In this document: piece after piece, positions 37,986 to 51,009 of the stretch
Layout: each line of letters opens with the position of its first letter
Numbering within the stretch: position 1 is the first letter of the stretch
From: Trichobilharzia szidati
Taxonomy: Eukaryota > Platyhelminthes > Trematoda > Strigeidida > Schistosomatidae
DNA length: 64,000 nt
Reading direction: 5' to 3'
Assembly (NCBI GenBank): GCA_944472155.2
Contig: OX235277.1
Location: 18,052,804-18,116,803, forward strand
Notes under the pieces: model-generated
Seen by the model: the letters and a program-made list of their open reading frames with translations, nothing else
Told to the model about the DNA's origin: nothing
Databases searched by the model: none
Made by a program: the position numbers and the translations under genes

Positions 37986-38689
37986 TGCACTGCACTTGCA
38001 ACAATCATGAGAACCACCTACATTTGTTAGCCTGGCAGTCAGCTAAGCACACATTGGCACAATATTAATAAAGTTCAGGTATTTTTATACGTTAAATCCA
38101 CATAACCCATATTGTGCTGCACCAATCAGTGCAAATATATACTAAATTCACTTAGAGATAACCTTTCAACTTACGATAATTCCTGTCCAACCACAGATAA
38201 AGTGAAAACCACATCTACATGATAAATTAGGTTCCCACAGATGATTCTGTTAGCATTTACAGGTGATTTCCATGTACTGATAGCATTCCTTTGTCATAAA
38301 AGACTGTCCTTGACACGAAAATAGCCACACTGAGACGTGAAATCTGCATTGAATGACACTATGCCGAAAGCTGCAGCTTCAACATGAAGTAAACTATTTG
38401 TGTAGATGACATTACCCTCCAACTATACCATCTTCCTCATTATAGCGATAGTTTGACACAGTCCACCTGAAACACTAATTACTGCAACCAATGTGTTAAG
38501 AGTGTGTCACAGTCAGATCACATGACGCGGACACCAACATAACTAGCCAGGAAATGAGAATTCCTATCAATCCAGATAACATATAACACAGTTTAATTGA
38601 TAATTATTGACAGAAAAATTTGCCGAGCGAAATTTCAACCAACATGCCGGATAAATCCAGCCGTCATAAGTAAGTATTCCGACATAATA

Positions 38690-38890
38690 CAGCATTTAAG
38701 AACCTAATAATATTCTGCGATGAGACTCTTTTCAATGAATTTATCATAACGCTTCACTGCCATGCATATATATATGTATATGCGCATATGGCTTTTCAAA
38801 ATGTTATGTTCCGTGAATACCTAAATTAATAAAGTAGTAGTAGTAGTAGTAGTATGAAATGCACTCAAAATAGTTGTGCAAATTTCTCAG
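38690..38890 (-). repeat. Dispersed (TA)n-bearing repeat, reverse copy
   Basis: It contains GAGACTCTTTTCAATGAATT, a TATATATATGTATATG tract and (AGT)n at 38833-38853 followed by ATGAAATGCACTCAAAATAG. These are reverse-complement forms of the 23.85 and 46.40 kb copies, diverged and with an expanded AGT microsatellite. Confidence 0.55.
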
Positions 38891-40789
38891 GTCCATTGTC
38901 AGCACATATATATCTTCATTTGAGTGAATATTTTGGCTCAAATTTTTATCCACTATTTCCATGGACAAAATGCATACAGGTTCATGCAAACACTGAAAAA
39001 TGAAACGACGGCTGGGGAAACCGACATAATATGTCTATGCGCATATATATTAAGTCTGATTTCATACTTACATGACCAAGTTCTTGGATGAGTTGAAAGT
39101 GCACAATGTCAGCTCAAAATAAACGATTAGGCTCTCTAATTTCATGACTAAACTATTTAAATTACTTAAGTCCCTCCTACTTAAAGTAACACTTGTTTAT
39201 GCGGATTGACACTGTCGATACTGATTTCAGAGGATTCCACTCGTTTTCAGTTTGTTTATTTCGCCTATCGGTGGAATAATGATCAGGATGATTTGCCTAC
39301 ATAAAAAATCGACAATGAATGCGTTCCCGTAGTAACTCTTCCGTATGAACCAAAGTTAGAAACCTGTATGGAAGCTTTTCTAAAAATATAACTTCACTGA
39401 CTGAGTTATCTATCTACGACAAAATTGAGGTACAGGTTCTTTCGTGCGAATAATAAGATGTTTAAGCCTTATTGCATGTTGTTTTGAGTAACGTCAAGCG
39501 AAATAGTGAGAAATTCGAGAAAATCAGCCAACATTAGGCTTGGTTGGGCAGAGAAAGTCGATGAACCTTATGAAAATATTTGTTTATTCTGTATAATGCT
39601 TGTAGCGACAAACTTATAAATTATTGCTGTGAATAAGGGCTTTCCCTATGTCATATGAAACAATCGTATGGTACTGCGTAATCAGTGAGTAGCTTTAGGA
39701 GGATAACAATTCCTAATTTCAACACCATCAGATATTCTTAGACGGTGGTTTGCACTCATAATGTTTGTTCAGCAGCAAGTTACGTCTCATGTATATACTC
39801 TTATCTGTTTGAAATATGTACTAATTGCAACAAAATATTTCGTGTTTATTCAAGCGAAATCGTCCTTTCTGTAATGGATTTACAACTTCTCATTGTGTGA
39901 ATAATCATTGTCTAATTAAGTAGACCAATGCGTCTGACCTAATTTGTATTTTAGAGGTCAATGAACGGCCACCTAGGTAATGGAATATTCAGATTTCATT
40001 TTGGCATATAGAAATATGCATCACAGTTTCAAATGCTCAACCAGAATTTCATAATTTATAAATTGTGTAAATTTTCAGTTGGACATTTGTTGCACAATTC
40101 TAAAGACAAAACATCTTTTAGAACAAAATTCATTGAGCAAGATAGAGGTGGCATACTTTCATAATTTCCGGTAATTTACTCGATAGCCGGTGAATTAGGG
40201 ACAACTCTCTAATAGTGATATACACTGTGAACAATGAATTGGTGTGAGTGCATTTAACATATCGCAAAAACACAAAGTGTAGCATTTCTCTTATCTTTGC
40301 GAACAGATTACTGAATTCACTGTAATGATATACTGATAAATTGTTTCGAAACTTTCTTTTCACTGTGCAACTCTACATCTGTTGATAATGACAGATATCT
40401 CCATATTTTCGTGTGTTTTATCAGTATTTCCAGTGATAAAGGCAAACAATATTCAGGAAGTGTCTCTGAACCTAGATAATGTCATGTCTTACTATAACTG
40501 TGTCGAAACGTTCTCGTGGGACAAAATTTTGATAACATTTTATCAACTGTACCTGGCGGTATACATGAAATAAATATTTGTATAAAAAATGGATATTTTT
40601 TGATTACTGTTTGCTTTCCCAGACTAGGACAGTGATCTATTCACATCTGGTTATTCCGTGAATTATTGAGAATGTCATCAAATGTAAATTATACAGCTAG
40701 GTTTGATAGAATAATATTCGAAGTTATCAACAGTCTATATGAATGCGCAAGAATATATAAAGGACAACGTGATTAGCATAAAACGCACA

Positions 40790-42497
40790 ATGAAATGACG
40801 ACCATGTAACTCACATGGCGAACAAATTATAATAAGTAGTATATAATTTCCTGGAAAAACAGGGAAATGGGAAAATAAATGATACATTCATAAAAGACAT
40901 TGGAATTAAATACAATGTTTTTTGAAATCGCAAACACAAACCATAGATTGTGGTGAGAGTTCACAAGAGTTTACAGAGGACAGAAAAATAGATCTACATA
41001 AAAATTGATGTTGAAATGCATTGAAATTTGTTCATGAAACCAATGCCGATTATCTGCTTTGAGCAAATGACTTCAGATAACTGAAACGCGATCATGCAGT
41101 TCAAATTAGAAACGGAAAAATTATGTTGCGATTTGGCAACTTAACAGTGATACACTTCTGATAATGTGCATTTAATAGTCTAAGGTGACAGCACTGAATG
41201 TATAGCTGTTAAGTGTCATCCGAAACGCGGAGAATTATGCCACTCATATTTGCAAGTTTTCATATCTAACCATTATTAGGGGTGACTGGAGATTTCAAAT
41301 TCTTGTGATCGCACTTTCTACACATCGCAAAAATACAACCAGTAAAAATAAATAATATTTAATCAGAAGTAGACGGGTGAAATTTTGTCGAGCGGTCATA
41401 TGCTGAATTCATTTCAAACACATGATTATTAATTTCACTCACATTCAGAAACGAACGAGACTCGCATGAAGTGATTCGTTCCCGTAGCTGTTTTATCATC
41501 GAAATCACTGGAGTCGAAGTTCAGATGAAAGGTGAACAAGTCGGTATTTGCATTTCACTGATCTTTCCTGGCCGCCCAAATCCCGTTTATTAATTAATGC
41601 ATATCTAGTTTAATCTTCTACACTGAGTGGACAAGACAGTATGGCACAACTCACAGTCCACATTTGTTTGTTAGTTTGTTAACTATCGCATCCCACCTGT
41701 TCGTCTTTAATGCTCGCTCTTATTCTTTCCGTGGCTAATCAAAAATGATGCTTTACACTATATAGTACACTTAAGCCACTGGTACGGCGGGAAGCAAGCC
41801 TGTGGTTCAACAGGTCATGTGCTATCGGAAGCAGACAGTGGAATACATGCTACAATCCATCAAGAATCATCTTATCGAATACTGGCCACCCTATCTAATC
41901 AGTGAAATCCGAATATTTTGTGATAAACGCAGGAGAACAAACAACGCAATCTTTTCCTTTACTTGTAGAACTTGAGTGAGTAGTTTGCGGTTCACAAGCA
42001 TATCTCAACAATACGAAACATACAGTTTGATGTCAAGGAGTACTACTGAATAGCAGTTTATATTAAAAATGTGAAACTATCTTGACAATGACGTCCTCGA
42101 GGTATAAAATACAAAATTTTTAAGAGTAAGTGGTGAGTGAAATAGACATTTCGATAGCAAAATCACCACCTACTACAGTAGTATGTTCATATTAATTAAA
42201 GAATGATTGTTATAGTCAACATTAATGCGTTTGAAATAAAATTCAAAGATTGCCGAACGTACAGGAAAAGTTTTATACAGGTAGGTTGTTAGTAGATTGT
42301 AGTCAAAAACACGTGTATTTGATGTTATCCATTAATGCAACATTAAATTGAACACCAGTAATCCAAAATCAAATTGTCCTGAATAAGAGTGAATGTATAG
42401 TAATGAATGTTCGTGATTGGTGTTCATTTTGAGTTTCCTCTCAGCTCATTATGAACTTTTTTTTACATTTCAATCCCTTTCATTTCCAGGGGAACAT
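40790..42497 (-). repeat. Right arm of large inverted repeat IR2
   Basis: Reverse-complement partner of 28360-30066, with a 10.7-kb spacer between arms. The outer edge ends near CATTTCCAGGGGAACATAGA. It differs from the left arm by scattered substitutions and small indels, for example a stop interrupting the frame open in the other arm. Confidence 0.85.
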
Positions 42498-42534
42498 AGA
42501 GCTTCATACGTGAACTTTGCAGTTTCAGTAGCAA

Positions 42535-42665
42535 TGGTGTTAAGCCAACTACGTGTCCTTACTTGGTTTACTACAGGCTACAAAATATCAAGAAATGCGT
42601 CTGACGGGGATAGAACTACAAGCTAGTTGCGTAGGTGGCGAGCGACCAATCACTGAACAACCTAC
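42535..42665 (-). repeat. Diverged tRNA-SINE-like sequence
   Basis: The minus strand reads GTTCAGTGATTGGTCGCTCG (A-box-like) and GTTCTATCCCC (B-box) with spacing like the SINE heads at 18.4 and 24.9 kb, then a pyrimidine/AT-rich body. More diverged and of uncertain family. Confidence 0.4.
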
Positions 42666-42896
42666 TAGCATCAAGTTCATCTGTTTGATTGATAATATCA
42701 GAAACAGGGAGAGAAAACGGGGTAGAAAGTTGTTTGTTGCGTGTGTGTTCTAATGTGTAATTCAATTATTGAGTTTAATTATAACAAAAGTTTGGTTCAC
42801 ACATATTCAAAAATCATGGGTGTAGAATTTCTTACACATAAGATGCAAAGTAGCAAGTAAATCCTCCACAAAATTACAGTAATAAAGAATTCAATA

Positions 42897-45800
42897 ATAT
42901 CATTATAATAAAGATTTTTGTATTCCCAATGAATGAAAAACAAAACGATATTGTTTTTACTGACGCTTAGCTGTTTACGGTGTTTAATGCTAATAGCTTT
43001 ATCAAAGTATTATTAAACCGGAATTTACAAAATCGCAGCATATATAACAAAGAGTTAAGGGGTGAGAAATTAGATTTAGGTAAAGTTAAAAGGACATATT
43101 GAAAGTCCAAATAACAATGAAGATCACTAAACCAAATAACAAAGGTAATAGTACATCTGTTATGATATCAAAACAAAGTTCACTAACTTGATCATCGTTC
43201 GTCAGTCTGGGGTCATTTTTCGTTGTCAAGTTGGTCAATTGGTAAAGATAACAAAATCAAAATCAAGTGTAGATTGTTGGATTTGATCAGTGTGCAAAAC
43301 TATAAAAGTAAAGTAGTGTGTGTTTACGTAGTGAACTTGTTTATCACATTCGTGTTGATTTTGTTACTTCATGGGGGAGGGAGGTGTTATAACCAGGTCA
43401 GATTCTGTTTAAGTCCATCAATCGTATTCAGAAAATTTGTGTTTCACTTGATATGAAGTGCTTCTGATATTAGACGTTCTTTGTGATTTCTGAAGTTTTC
43501 CTGAATTATTTCAATATTGTCAAAATCAATTTTGTGGTCTGATTCTATAGCGTGTAGACTTATGGCTGATGATTTTTCAAGTTTTTCTAGTTCAACCGGA
43601 TTTCTCGGTGGTCGAAGAGATGCTCTACGGTGTTCATTTCTTCTGATTTTGATCTCTCTCTAGTGATGTGTTGTCCGATGTATATCGCATAACATTCCAA
43701 GCAAGCATTTTATTTTATAGACACAATTAGATAGAGAATCTTTAGGGATTCGGTCTTTTATATGGACAAGGTTGTTTCGTAGTGTATCTGTTGTTTTGAA
43801 GAAAACTCTAATGTCGAGCTGATTGAGTACTCTTCTGATATCGTCTGACATCTCTACTCTATATGGAATGACGACTGTTGAGGTCTATGTTTTCGGAATG
43901 CGTTTTCGTCCATACTTAATGTTAGTGTTGATTTTGTTGATGAAGTTCCTTGGGTATGTTTTGCTTGAGAGTTTCTGTAATGTTTGACATTTCTTCTTTT
44001 TCTTTCTCATCCGTTATCAGAAAGTGTTCTCGTCTAAGAAGACTGGAAACAACTGAAACCTTTGCGCTGATGGGATGTGATGATCTGAAGTCTGAATATT
44101 TTTCGGAGTGGGTTTTCTTCCTGCATATAGGTATACAAAAATGTTCGTTTCCCTCCTCTCAACTAGGCAATCTATAAATGGTAGTTCACCGATGTCTGAT
44201 TCCGCTTCCGAAGTAAACTGGATACTGGGAGATAGATAGTTTAGTTTCTCCAGGAAAGAAATGTGTAGATCTCGTGTCAGCACTATAAAAGTATCATCTA
44301 CAGATCATAACCATATTTTAGGAGTGAGTATACTTGAAAAAATGTTATTTTCGAATCTATTCACAAAAAGGTCAGCGACTATTGGGGAAACTGGTGAACC
44401 CATAGCAACACCATTTGTCTGTCTGTATAAACTCCTTTTAAGTATAAAATAATTACTTTCTAGACAGAATTTCAAGCTCTTAATTATTTCACTGGTGCCA
44501 GTGGACATCTCTGTGATAGCGTTGTATCTGATTCTAGTAGACTGGAAGTGATATCAAAACTTTCGGTAATAGGGATACTAGTATATGATGAGCTAATATC
44601 ATATCTTACCATAATGTCATCTTTATCAATTTCTCGGTGTTCTATTTGGGATTTGAAATAAAATGAATTTCTTACAATATTTTGAGTGTCCTTTTGAAGT
44701 GGTTGTAGTACCGACAGTTAGTATTTAGAGGGTTTGTATGTCGGTCAGTTAGTGAAATCTATTACTGATCTTAATGGAACTGTGGGTTTATGTATCTTTG
44801 GTTGACTATAGAACCTTGAAGGTACATAAGATTTTGGTTTCAGTTTAAACCAGAGAGAATTTCCAAATTTGGGTTTCATTTCTTGAAGGAGTCTGTTCGC
44901 ATGAATTCGGCGGATTTCTTCTTCTCTTCAATGAGTAAGTATGGTCCTTCAGATAGGTGTTCAATCGCCTTCTTACGTTCTGTTCATTATCACAGTGACA
45001 TTTCCCTTGTCGGCTTTTGTTATAACGATGCTTTTATCTTTCTTCAAATTTCTTAAGGCTTCATATTCTTGTTTGGTGAGATTAGATGGTGTGTTTCGTT
45101 GTGTAATTAATATGTGTGATATCTGTTGGCGAACAGATTGTAATTCTTCATTGGTGAATTGTTGTAGAGCAGGTTCGATCATAGGTGCTATTTCCTGGAC
45201 CGATAATGGCTTTCTAGTGATATTGAAATTCAGACCTTTCTGTAGTAATGAGATTTCATTTTCGGTTTGTATCTTGTCTGACATGTATGGCATTATGAAA
45301 ATGAGATTCTCGTTCATTAAACAATTTTTGAAAGGATTCATAGATATGGCTTGTAACAAGTATTGTTAAACAGTCGTCTATATTTTTGATTCTCGTTCGA
45401 TAAGATTCAAGTTTGATGTTGCAGTTATGTATTCTTTCTCGTAAAAATGCTTTGGAGGTGTGATTTGCAGCAAGTATGGATTTGTGCGAATATTCAAGAG
45501 GTTTAACTCGTAGTGATTTAGGAATAATTCCACTTTGTACACAGAAGCACTTCATATCAAGTGGAATCCGAATTGTCTGAATAAGAATGACGGACTAAAA
45601 CAGAATCTGACCTGGTCAAAACATGAAGTGACAAAATCAACACGAATGTGATAAACAAGTTCACTACGTAAACACACACGACTTCAATTTTATAGTTTTG
45701 CACACTGATCAAATCCAACAATCTACACTTGATTTTGATTTTGTTATCTTTACCAATTGACCAACTTGACAACGAAAAATGCCCCCAGACTGACGAACGA

Positions 45801-46094
45801 TGATCAAGTTAGTGAACTTTGTTTTGATATCATAACAGATGTACTATTACCTTTGTTATTTGGTTTAGTGATCTTCATTGTTATTTTGACTTTCAATATG
45901 TCCTTTTAAATTGACCTAAATCTATTTTCTCATCCCTTAACTCTTTGCTATATAAGCTGCGATTTTGTAAATTCCGGTTTAATAACACTTTGATAAAGCT
46001 ATTAGCATTAAAAAGCTAAGCGTCAGTAAAAACAATATCGTATTGTTTTTCATTCATTGGGAATTACAAAAACCTTTATTATAATGAATATCAC
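42897..46094 (-). mobile_element. Penelope-like element with inverted terminal repeats (PLE-D)
   Basis: Minus-strand coding order: N-terminal frames 45555-45256 and 45359-44973 (with LRNLKKDKSIVITKADKG, RT1), then near 44850-44770 SQPKIHKPTVPLRS (RT2). Next is 44508-44305 with QTNGVAMGSPVSPIVADLF (RT4), the SVDDTF catalytic box near 44285-44300, 44283-44017 with ELPFIDCLVERR (RT6), and 43851-43660 with the linker and start of GIY-YIG (CVYKIKC). The catalytic box has S for Y and a stop just before it, and there are several frameshifts. Inverted repeats of about 0.56 kb (42897-43466 and 45542-46094) bound the copy. Confidence 0.85.
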
Positions 46095-46204
46095 ATACAC
46101 AATGCCCAAATTTTTTCAGACTGTTAAAAGTGAACTTGGTTTGGACATATAATATTTTCCTCTGAGTACCTTTCCAACGAATTTATCATCACCCTTTGCT
46201 ACCA

Positions 46205-46280
46205 TGTATACATATATATTTAGAACACAATATTCAGCGAAGAGACTCTTTTCAACGAATTTATTATCAAGCTGTACAAT
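46205..46280 (-). repeat. Dispersed (TA)n-bearing repeat, partial inverse copy
   Basis: The end segment AGAACACAATATTCAGCGAA with AGAGACTCTTTTCAACGAAT is the reverse complement of 46520-46595. The pair forms an inverted repeat about 0.4 kb across. Confidence 0.65.
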
Positions 46281-46394
46281 CGTATGTTATGTAACATTTT
46301 ATATTCGTCTACTAATCTTATAATTATGTACGCTTTTCCAAAATCTATACACCTTATGTATTATTCTATATACTACATTAATTATTTTGCCACT

Positions 46395-46600
46395 TGACTT
46401 TAAACTATGATTATAATCACAAATATTTTAATTGCATTTCATACTATTTTTATTTCATGTATTCATACCTTTCACCTAATTCTCTCACGGGATGTAATTT
46501 CTTGAAAACCATATATATATATATATATATACAATTGTACAGCTTGATAATAAATTCGTTGAAAAGAGTCTCTTCGCTGAATATTGTGTTCTTAATGCTA
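46395..46600 (+). repeat. Dispersed (TA)n-bearing repeat, copy 2
   Basis: It starts TTATAATCACAAATATTTTA, contains (AT)n at 46510-46530 and ends CAGCTTGATAATAAATTCGT then TGAAAAGAGTCTCTTCGCTG. Same organisation as the 23.85-kb copy. Confidence 0.7.
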
Positions 46601-46634
46601 AAATGGGAATTATTAAAAATATATATATAACTCA

Positions 46635-47273
46635 GAATAGCAGGTTAGTTATGGGATGTCAAAATAAATAGTCGTATTTGTGTGACAAGCGTGCTAGGCT
46701 GAAATCGATTATAAAATATTGCAAAGCGGGAGACAATTGTGGTGACAGTCATAATAGATTTGTAGAATGTGTGGTAGGAAAATTGACAAGTCAGTTCAAG
46801 GTTATAAAAGGTGTCAGGTGAGTGGCTAGTACAAAGTGATCTGTGTTAAACAGGAGATAGTAAGACTGCAATGAGAGGTTCATAATGAAATAACGAATAT
46901 GTGAAATGAAACAGGTGGAGGCATATATTGAGAAAAGAGTACAATTAGTAGATATTATCTCTTATCTCAATATATACCTCCACTGTTTCTTTTTCACATA
47001 TTCGTTATTTCATTATGAAACCTCTCATTGCAGTCTTACTATCTCCTGTTTAACACAGATCACTTTGTACTAGCCACTCACCTGACACCTTTTATAACCT
47101 TGAACTGACTTGTCAATTTTCCTACCCCACACTCTACAAATCTATTATGACTAATCACCACCATTGTCTCCCATTTTACAATATTTTGTAATCGTGCTAG
47201 GCTGACTAGCACATTTGTCACACAAATACGACTATTTATTTTGACACCCCATAACTAACTAATCTGTTATTCT
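46635..47273. repeat. Near-perfect palindrome (foldback), about 0.64 kb
   Basis: The arm 46635-46934 is the reverse complement of 46973-47273, with a loop of about 38 bases. Paired blocks include CATATTCGTTATTTCATTAT and CAAGGTTATAAAAGGTGTCA. A transcript across it would form a hairpin of about 300 bp. No protein frame. Confidence 0.9.
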
Positions 47274-47369
47274 ACGCTAAAAATGTATCCGCCGCATAAC
47301 TGGCCTTTATTGTAACGACAACAAATATTATGTACCTATATATATATATATGGTTTTTCAGTGTTATTT

Positions 47370-47445
47370 TCGGTGACTACTTAAAGTAATAACAGTAGTA
47401 GTATGAAGTGCAATTAAAATATTTGTGGTTATAATCACAGTTAAA
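47370..47445 (-). repeat. Dispersed (TA)n-bearing repeat, partial
   Basis: Contains AGTAGTATGAAGTGCAATTA and AAATATTTGTGGTTATAATC, the reverse complement of the start of the other copies. Confidence 0.6.
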
Positions 47446-47989
47446 TATTGAATAGTAAAACAAATACTGTCACGTACAAAATAGTCCATAGAATGCATAG
47501 ATATTTTAACGGGGTGTAAAATTACATGTTTAGTAGGCAAATTAAAATGTTACATAACATGAGGTGATGTGTGATAAGATTAGGTTATAAAATTGCCAAA
47601 AAGAAATCACTGACTTAAGGAAGCGGAAGCGGCATGTGATTATGAAAAGCAAACTGGTCTTGAAAGTCATCAGTAAATATCACTGTATAACGCTGTGGTT
47701 TTATCAAATGAATCTAGTTTGGGAAGGAATTATGCTGAGATACGGGTTAATTTCTCCTGAAAAATGCACTATATAATAACAATAAGAGAATAAAAAAGTG
47801 GGCAGAAATTGTGTTTGAAAAAATGACTAATGAATTTAATTTAATAAAGTGGACACAAACATGTGGAAAGATGTAGAGGTCTTTATAGGAAGTCTGTATG
47901 AAAATGCAGTGTTAATAATCAACAGTAATAGAGCGATTTTAAAATAAGCGTGATACTAATAAAATCACACGATAAAACGAAACAAGAGA

Positions 47990-50900
47990 GAGTGAATCTA
48001 TGTGATGCTTGTGAACTCAGAGTTTCAGTTTGAGATACCGAATAGACAGTCATTCGTCTATGTAGACAGCGTATCTGAAGTCCATTCGTGTGACGTTGAA
48101 AAACTCTGTGCATAACAGTAAAGCGTCCTTGCAGGGGCATCCAGTTTCCAGTATAAACAGGCTGCTCCAGGATTGATCCACTGATATTCTTCTTTTCTCC
48201 TCTAAGTAACCAGGCATCATAGTGTTCTAGAATGCGTTTGAAGATTCGGAGTTGTTTACGGCCTGCACAGTTTGCACCACAGGGACAAATTCACATGGTG
48301 GCGGCTGAAACATGTGTCTTATCCTTAACGCTTTACGAGATTATATATATATATATATATTGATCAAGAGCATTATTATCTTCTCTCGATGAAAGCAAGA
48401 ATACGAATGGGGACGTAGAATGTCTGTACCATATGCGAGACTGGGAAGGCTGCCCAGGTAGTCAAAGTAATGAGAAGAAATGGCTAAGAAGTGCCGGGTA
48501 TCTGCAAAAGCAATTGAGATGGATGTTGACGGTCAAAATTGTCAACTGGAGAGTTAGTAATCTACTCTGGTCTGGTCACACAGGCTACAACCACAAGAAC
48601 ACTGAGACATTGAATGGCCATCATTATATTACCAAGGGCAGCCAAAGCTTTAATGCAGTGGGAACCGATCTCCTCATGCAGGATCATGACAGCAAGATTC
48701 AAAGCAAAAGGAAGGAAGGTTACAGTCATCCAATGCTACACAAAGTGTTACAAACGACGCGAACAAGACAAGAAGGAAGGTGTTTACAGACAATTACGAG
48801 CAGTAATGGACAGCATCCCGAATGGAGACATCAAAATCCTCACGGGCGATATGAATGCCAACCAAGCTAGGAGTATATTATACAGGAAGAGAACTCATCA
48901 AAGGTCGAGAGGCTCTGGCTCGGAGAAATGAATGAGAACGTAGAATTACTCTCAGACTTCTTGACTTTCAATGATGTAGTGATCGGAGGCATCGTGTACA
49001 AATACAAGGATACACACAAAGAAAAATGGATTTCACCTGACGGACATACTACAAACCAGATAGACTGCATCTCGATGCCATTCAAGGAAGTGGAGAGGCA
49101 GTCTACTGAACAAAAACCTGGAAAGAGGAGCAGATGTGGGCTCAGACCATCATCCAGTCCACGGAACCTCTAAGGTGAGGCTGAAATCCCTTAGAACAAG
49201 CGGGAGACAGACCACAATTCAAGTTCATCATTCGGAAACTGAAGGACAAAACTACAAGGGATGCCTTCACTACAGATCAGATCAGAGCAAAGTCGGAGAT
49301 ACTACGTGTTATCACCGATGGAACCTGTGTGGAAGAACATTGTAATTCTCTGGAAGCTACATTTAGGGAAACGTGCACAACTCTCCTAGGAAGAAGGAAG
49401 AGACAAGACAAGGGATGGCTGTCAACGGATACTTAGAAGCTAATTGAGAAGAGGAGGATAGTGGAAGAGAAGATGACTCAATGCAAACATGGACAACAGA
49501 AGGAGAAGCTGAGTTCAGTGTACACTGTGCTGAATAAAGAAGTAAAGAAGAGTGCTAGAGAAGACAAATGACAATTTTATGACACACTGGCCGGCAACGG
49601 AAGCAGAACAGGCAGGTGGTAGAAAAAAGAGACGTCAAGACATTACATGAGATAACTAGGTGTCTATGCAGGATGAGATCAACCCAGATGATGAAACCAA
49701 TAGAGTATGTTCAAGGGAACCTGATAACCAAGGAGGAGAAATAAATAAAACAATAGGCCGACCAATTTAAAGGACTCTTGAATCTACCATCACCTGCAAC
49801 TCGCCAAGAAATACCACCAGCAGCACGCACAGAACTGTCTACCAGTGGACAGCAATACTTCATTGACAGCAGAAATCCTAAGTGCGATCAAACGACTGAA
49901 GTCCAGAATGGCAGCAGAACCAGACGGAATTCCCCGAAGAACTGAGAACCGACCCAGACGTTGCGGCAGATGTACTCGTGCCATTATTACAAAAGGCGTG
50001 GGAAGAAGAAAAGGTACCTACTAAATGAAATAAAGGATACCTCGTCAAGCTGCCTAAGAAGGCATGCGCAAGAACTGGTGTGAGATCATGCTCTTGTCCA
50101 CTCCAAGTAAAATACTAAGTTGCATCATACTGGATAGAATAAAACATGAACTGAATACATAACTCTGCCACCCGGAACAACCAGGATTCAGTAGAGGCAA
50201 ATCATGCGCAGATCCAGTAGCATTTCTACACACTGTCATCACAGAACAAACATAGAACGACAGTCAAACCTCGACCTCAACTTCCTCAGCTTCGAAAAGG
50301 CCTTCACCGGACAGCGTCGACAGAGAAGTAATTTGGAAACTACTTCATCACTATGGATTTCAGTGCCCAAATCTATTTCAACCTCATTGAAAAGCTGGCT
50401 ATATGTGAATACAACATGTTCGGCGATCCACAAGGAAAAACTCAGTTAGGAGTTCGAAGTGACTACAGGAGTAAGACCATCTGGCTTTCTATTATTACCG
50501 ATGATATTCTTAATTGTGGCGGACAGGATTATGAGTCAGACTGTGCACATGGAGCACGGAGACAGTAATACGATGGACAACCATTAAGAAAACTCTGGAA
50601 GATCCGAATTTCCCAGCTGATTTATTTCTAATGTCACATAAATTGGAAGACTTGCAGGGGAAAAGCAATAAACTGCTGGAAATGCTGGCAGTGAAGACAA
50701 GACTGCAGGTGAACGTATAGAAAATGGAGGTGATGAAGATAACCAACGAACCGCAACAACAACCAGCACCAATCACAATCAACGGGAGAGATTTGACAGA
50801 GGTTACCTGCTCCACTTATCTTGGTAGCATCGTTTCAACTACAGGTGAAACGGGTGAAGATGTTAAAGCGAGTCAGAATCGGAAAGGTGAGATACGCCTT

Positions 50901-51005
50901 CACCAGTTTGGAAATCTTCTGCACTCCGCTGCGAAATTTATACTGAGTATAGTGAAACAAAGGATAACTCAATGTGTAGACGGTGTAAGAGACGTAAGGA
51001 AGTAA
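47990..51005 (+). mobile_element. Decayed RTE-type retrotransposon with endonuclease and RT
   Basis: A 5' region precedes an AP-type endonuclease starting near 48395 (NVCTICETGKAAQVVKVMRR). It continues with TARFKAKGRKVTVIQCY (48670-48730), GDIKILTGDMNANQ (48820-48870), NENVELLSDFLTFNDVVIGG and WISPDGHTTNQIDCI (48931-49080), then GADVGSDHHPV near 49131-49160. A linker follows (49380-49620) with TWKLIEKRR-like and SSVYTVLNKEVKKSARED segments. The RT region includes KGYLVKLPKK (50034), LNFLSFEKAFTGQ (50275-50320) and CSTYLGSIVSTTGETGEDVK (50810-50870). Stops and frameshifts break it throughout and the 3' end is lost, so it is inactive. Confidence 0.8.
48342..48361 (+). repeat. (AT)n microsatellite
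   Basis: About ten AT dinucleotides lie just upstream of the RTE endonuclease reading region. Confidence 0.9.
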
Positions 51006-51009
51006 CGAA

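Noticed and set aside
40382..40573. Plus frame MIMTDISIFSCVLSVFPVIK as a secreted protein
   Set aside because: Only a weak hydrophobic stretch. No promoter, donor or paralogue was seen.
48613..48931. Separate small genes at 48.4-49.3 kb
   Set aside because: The overlapping frames are pieces of one decayed RTE endonuclease broken by frameshifts.
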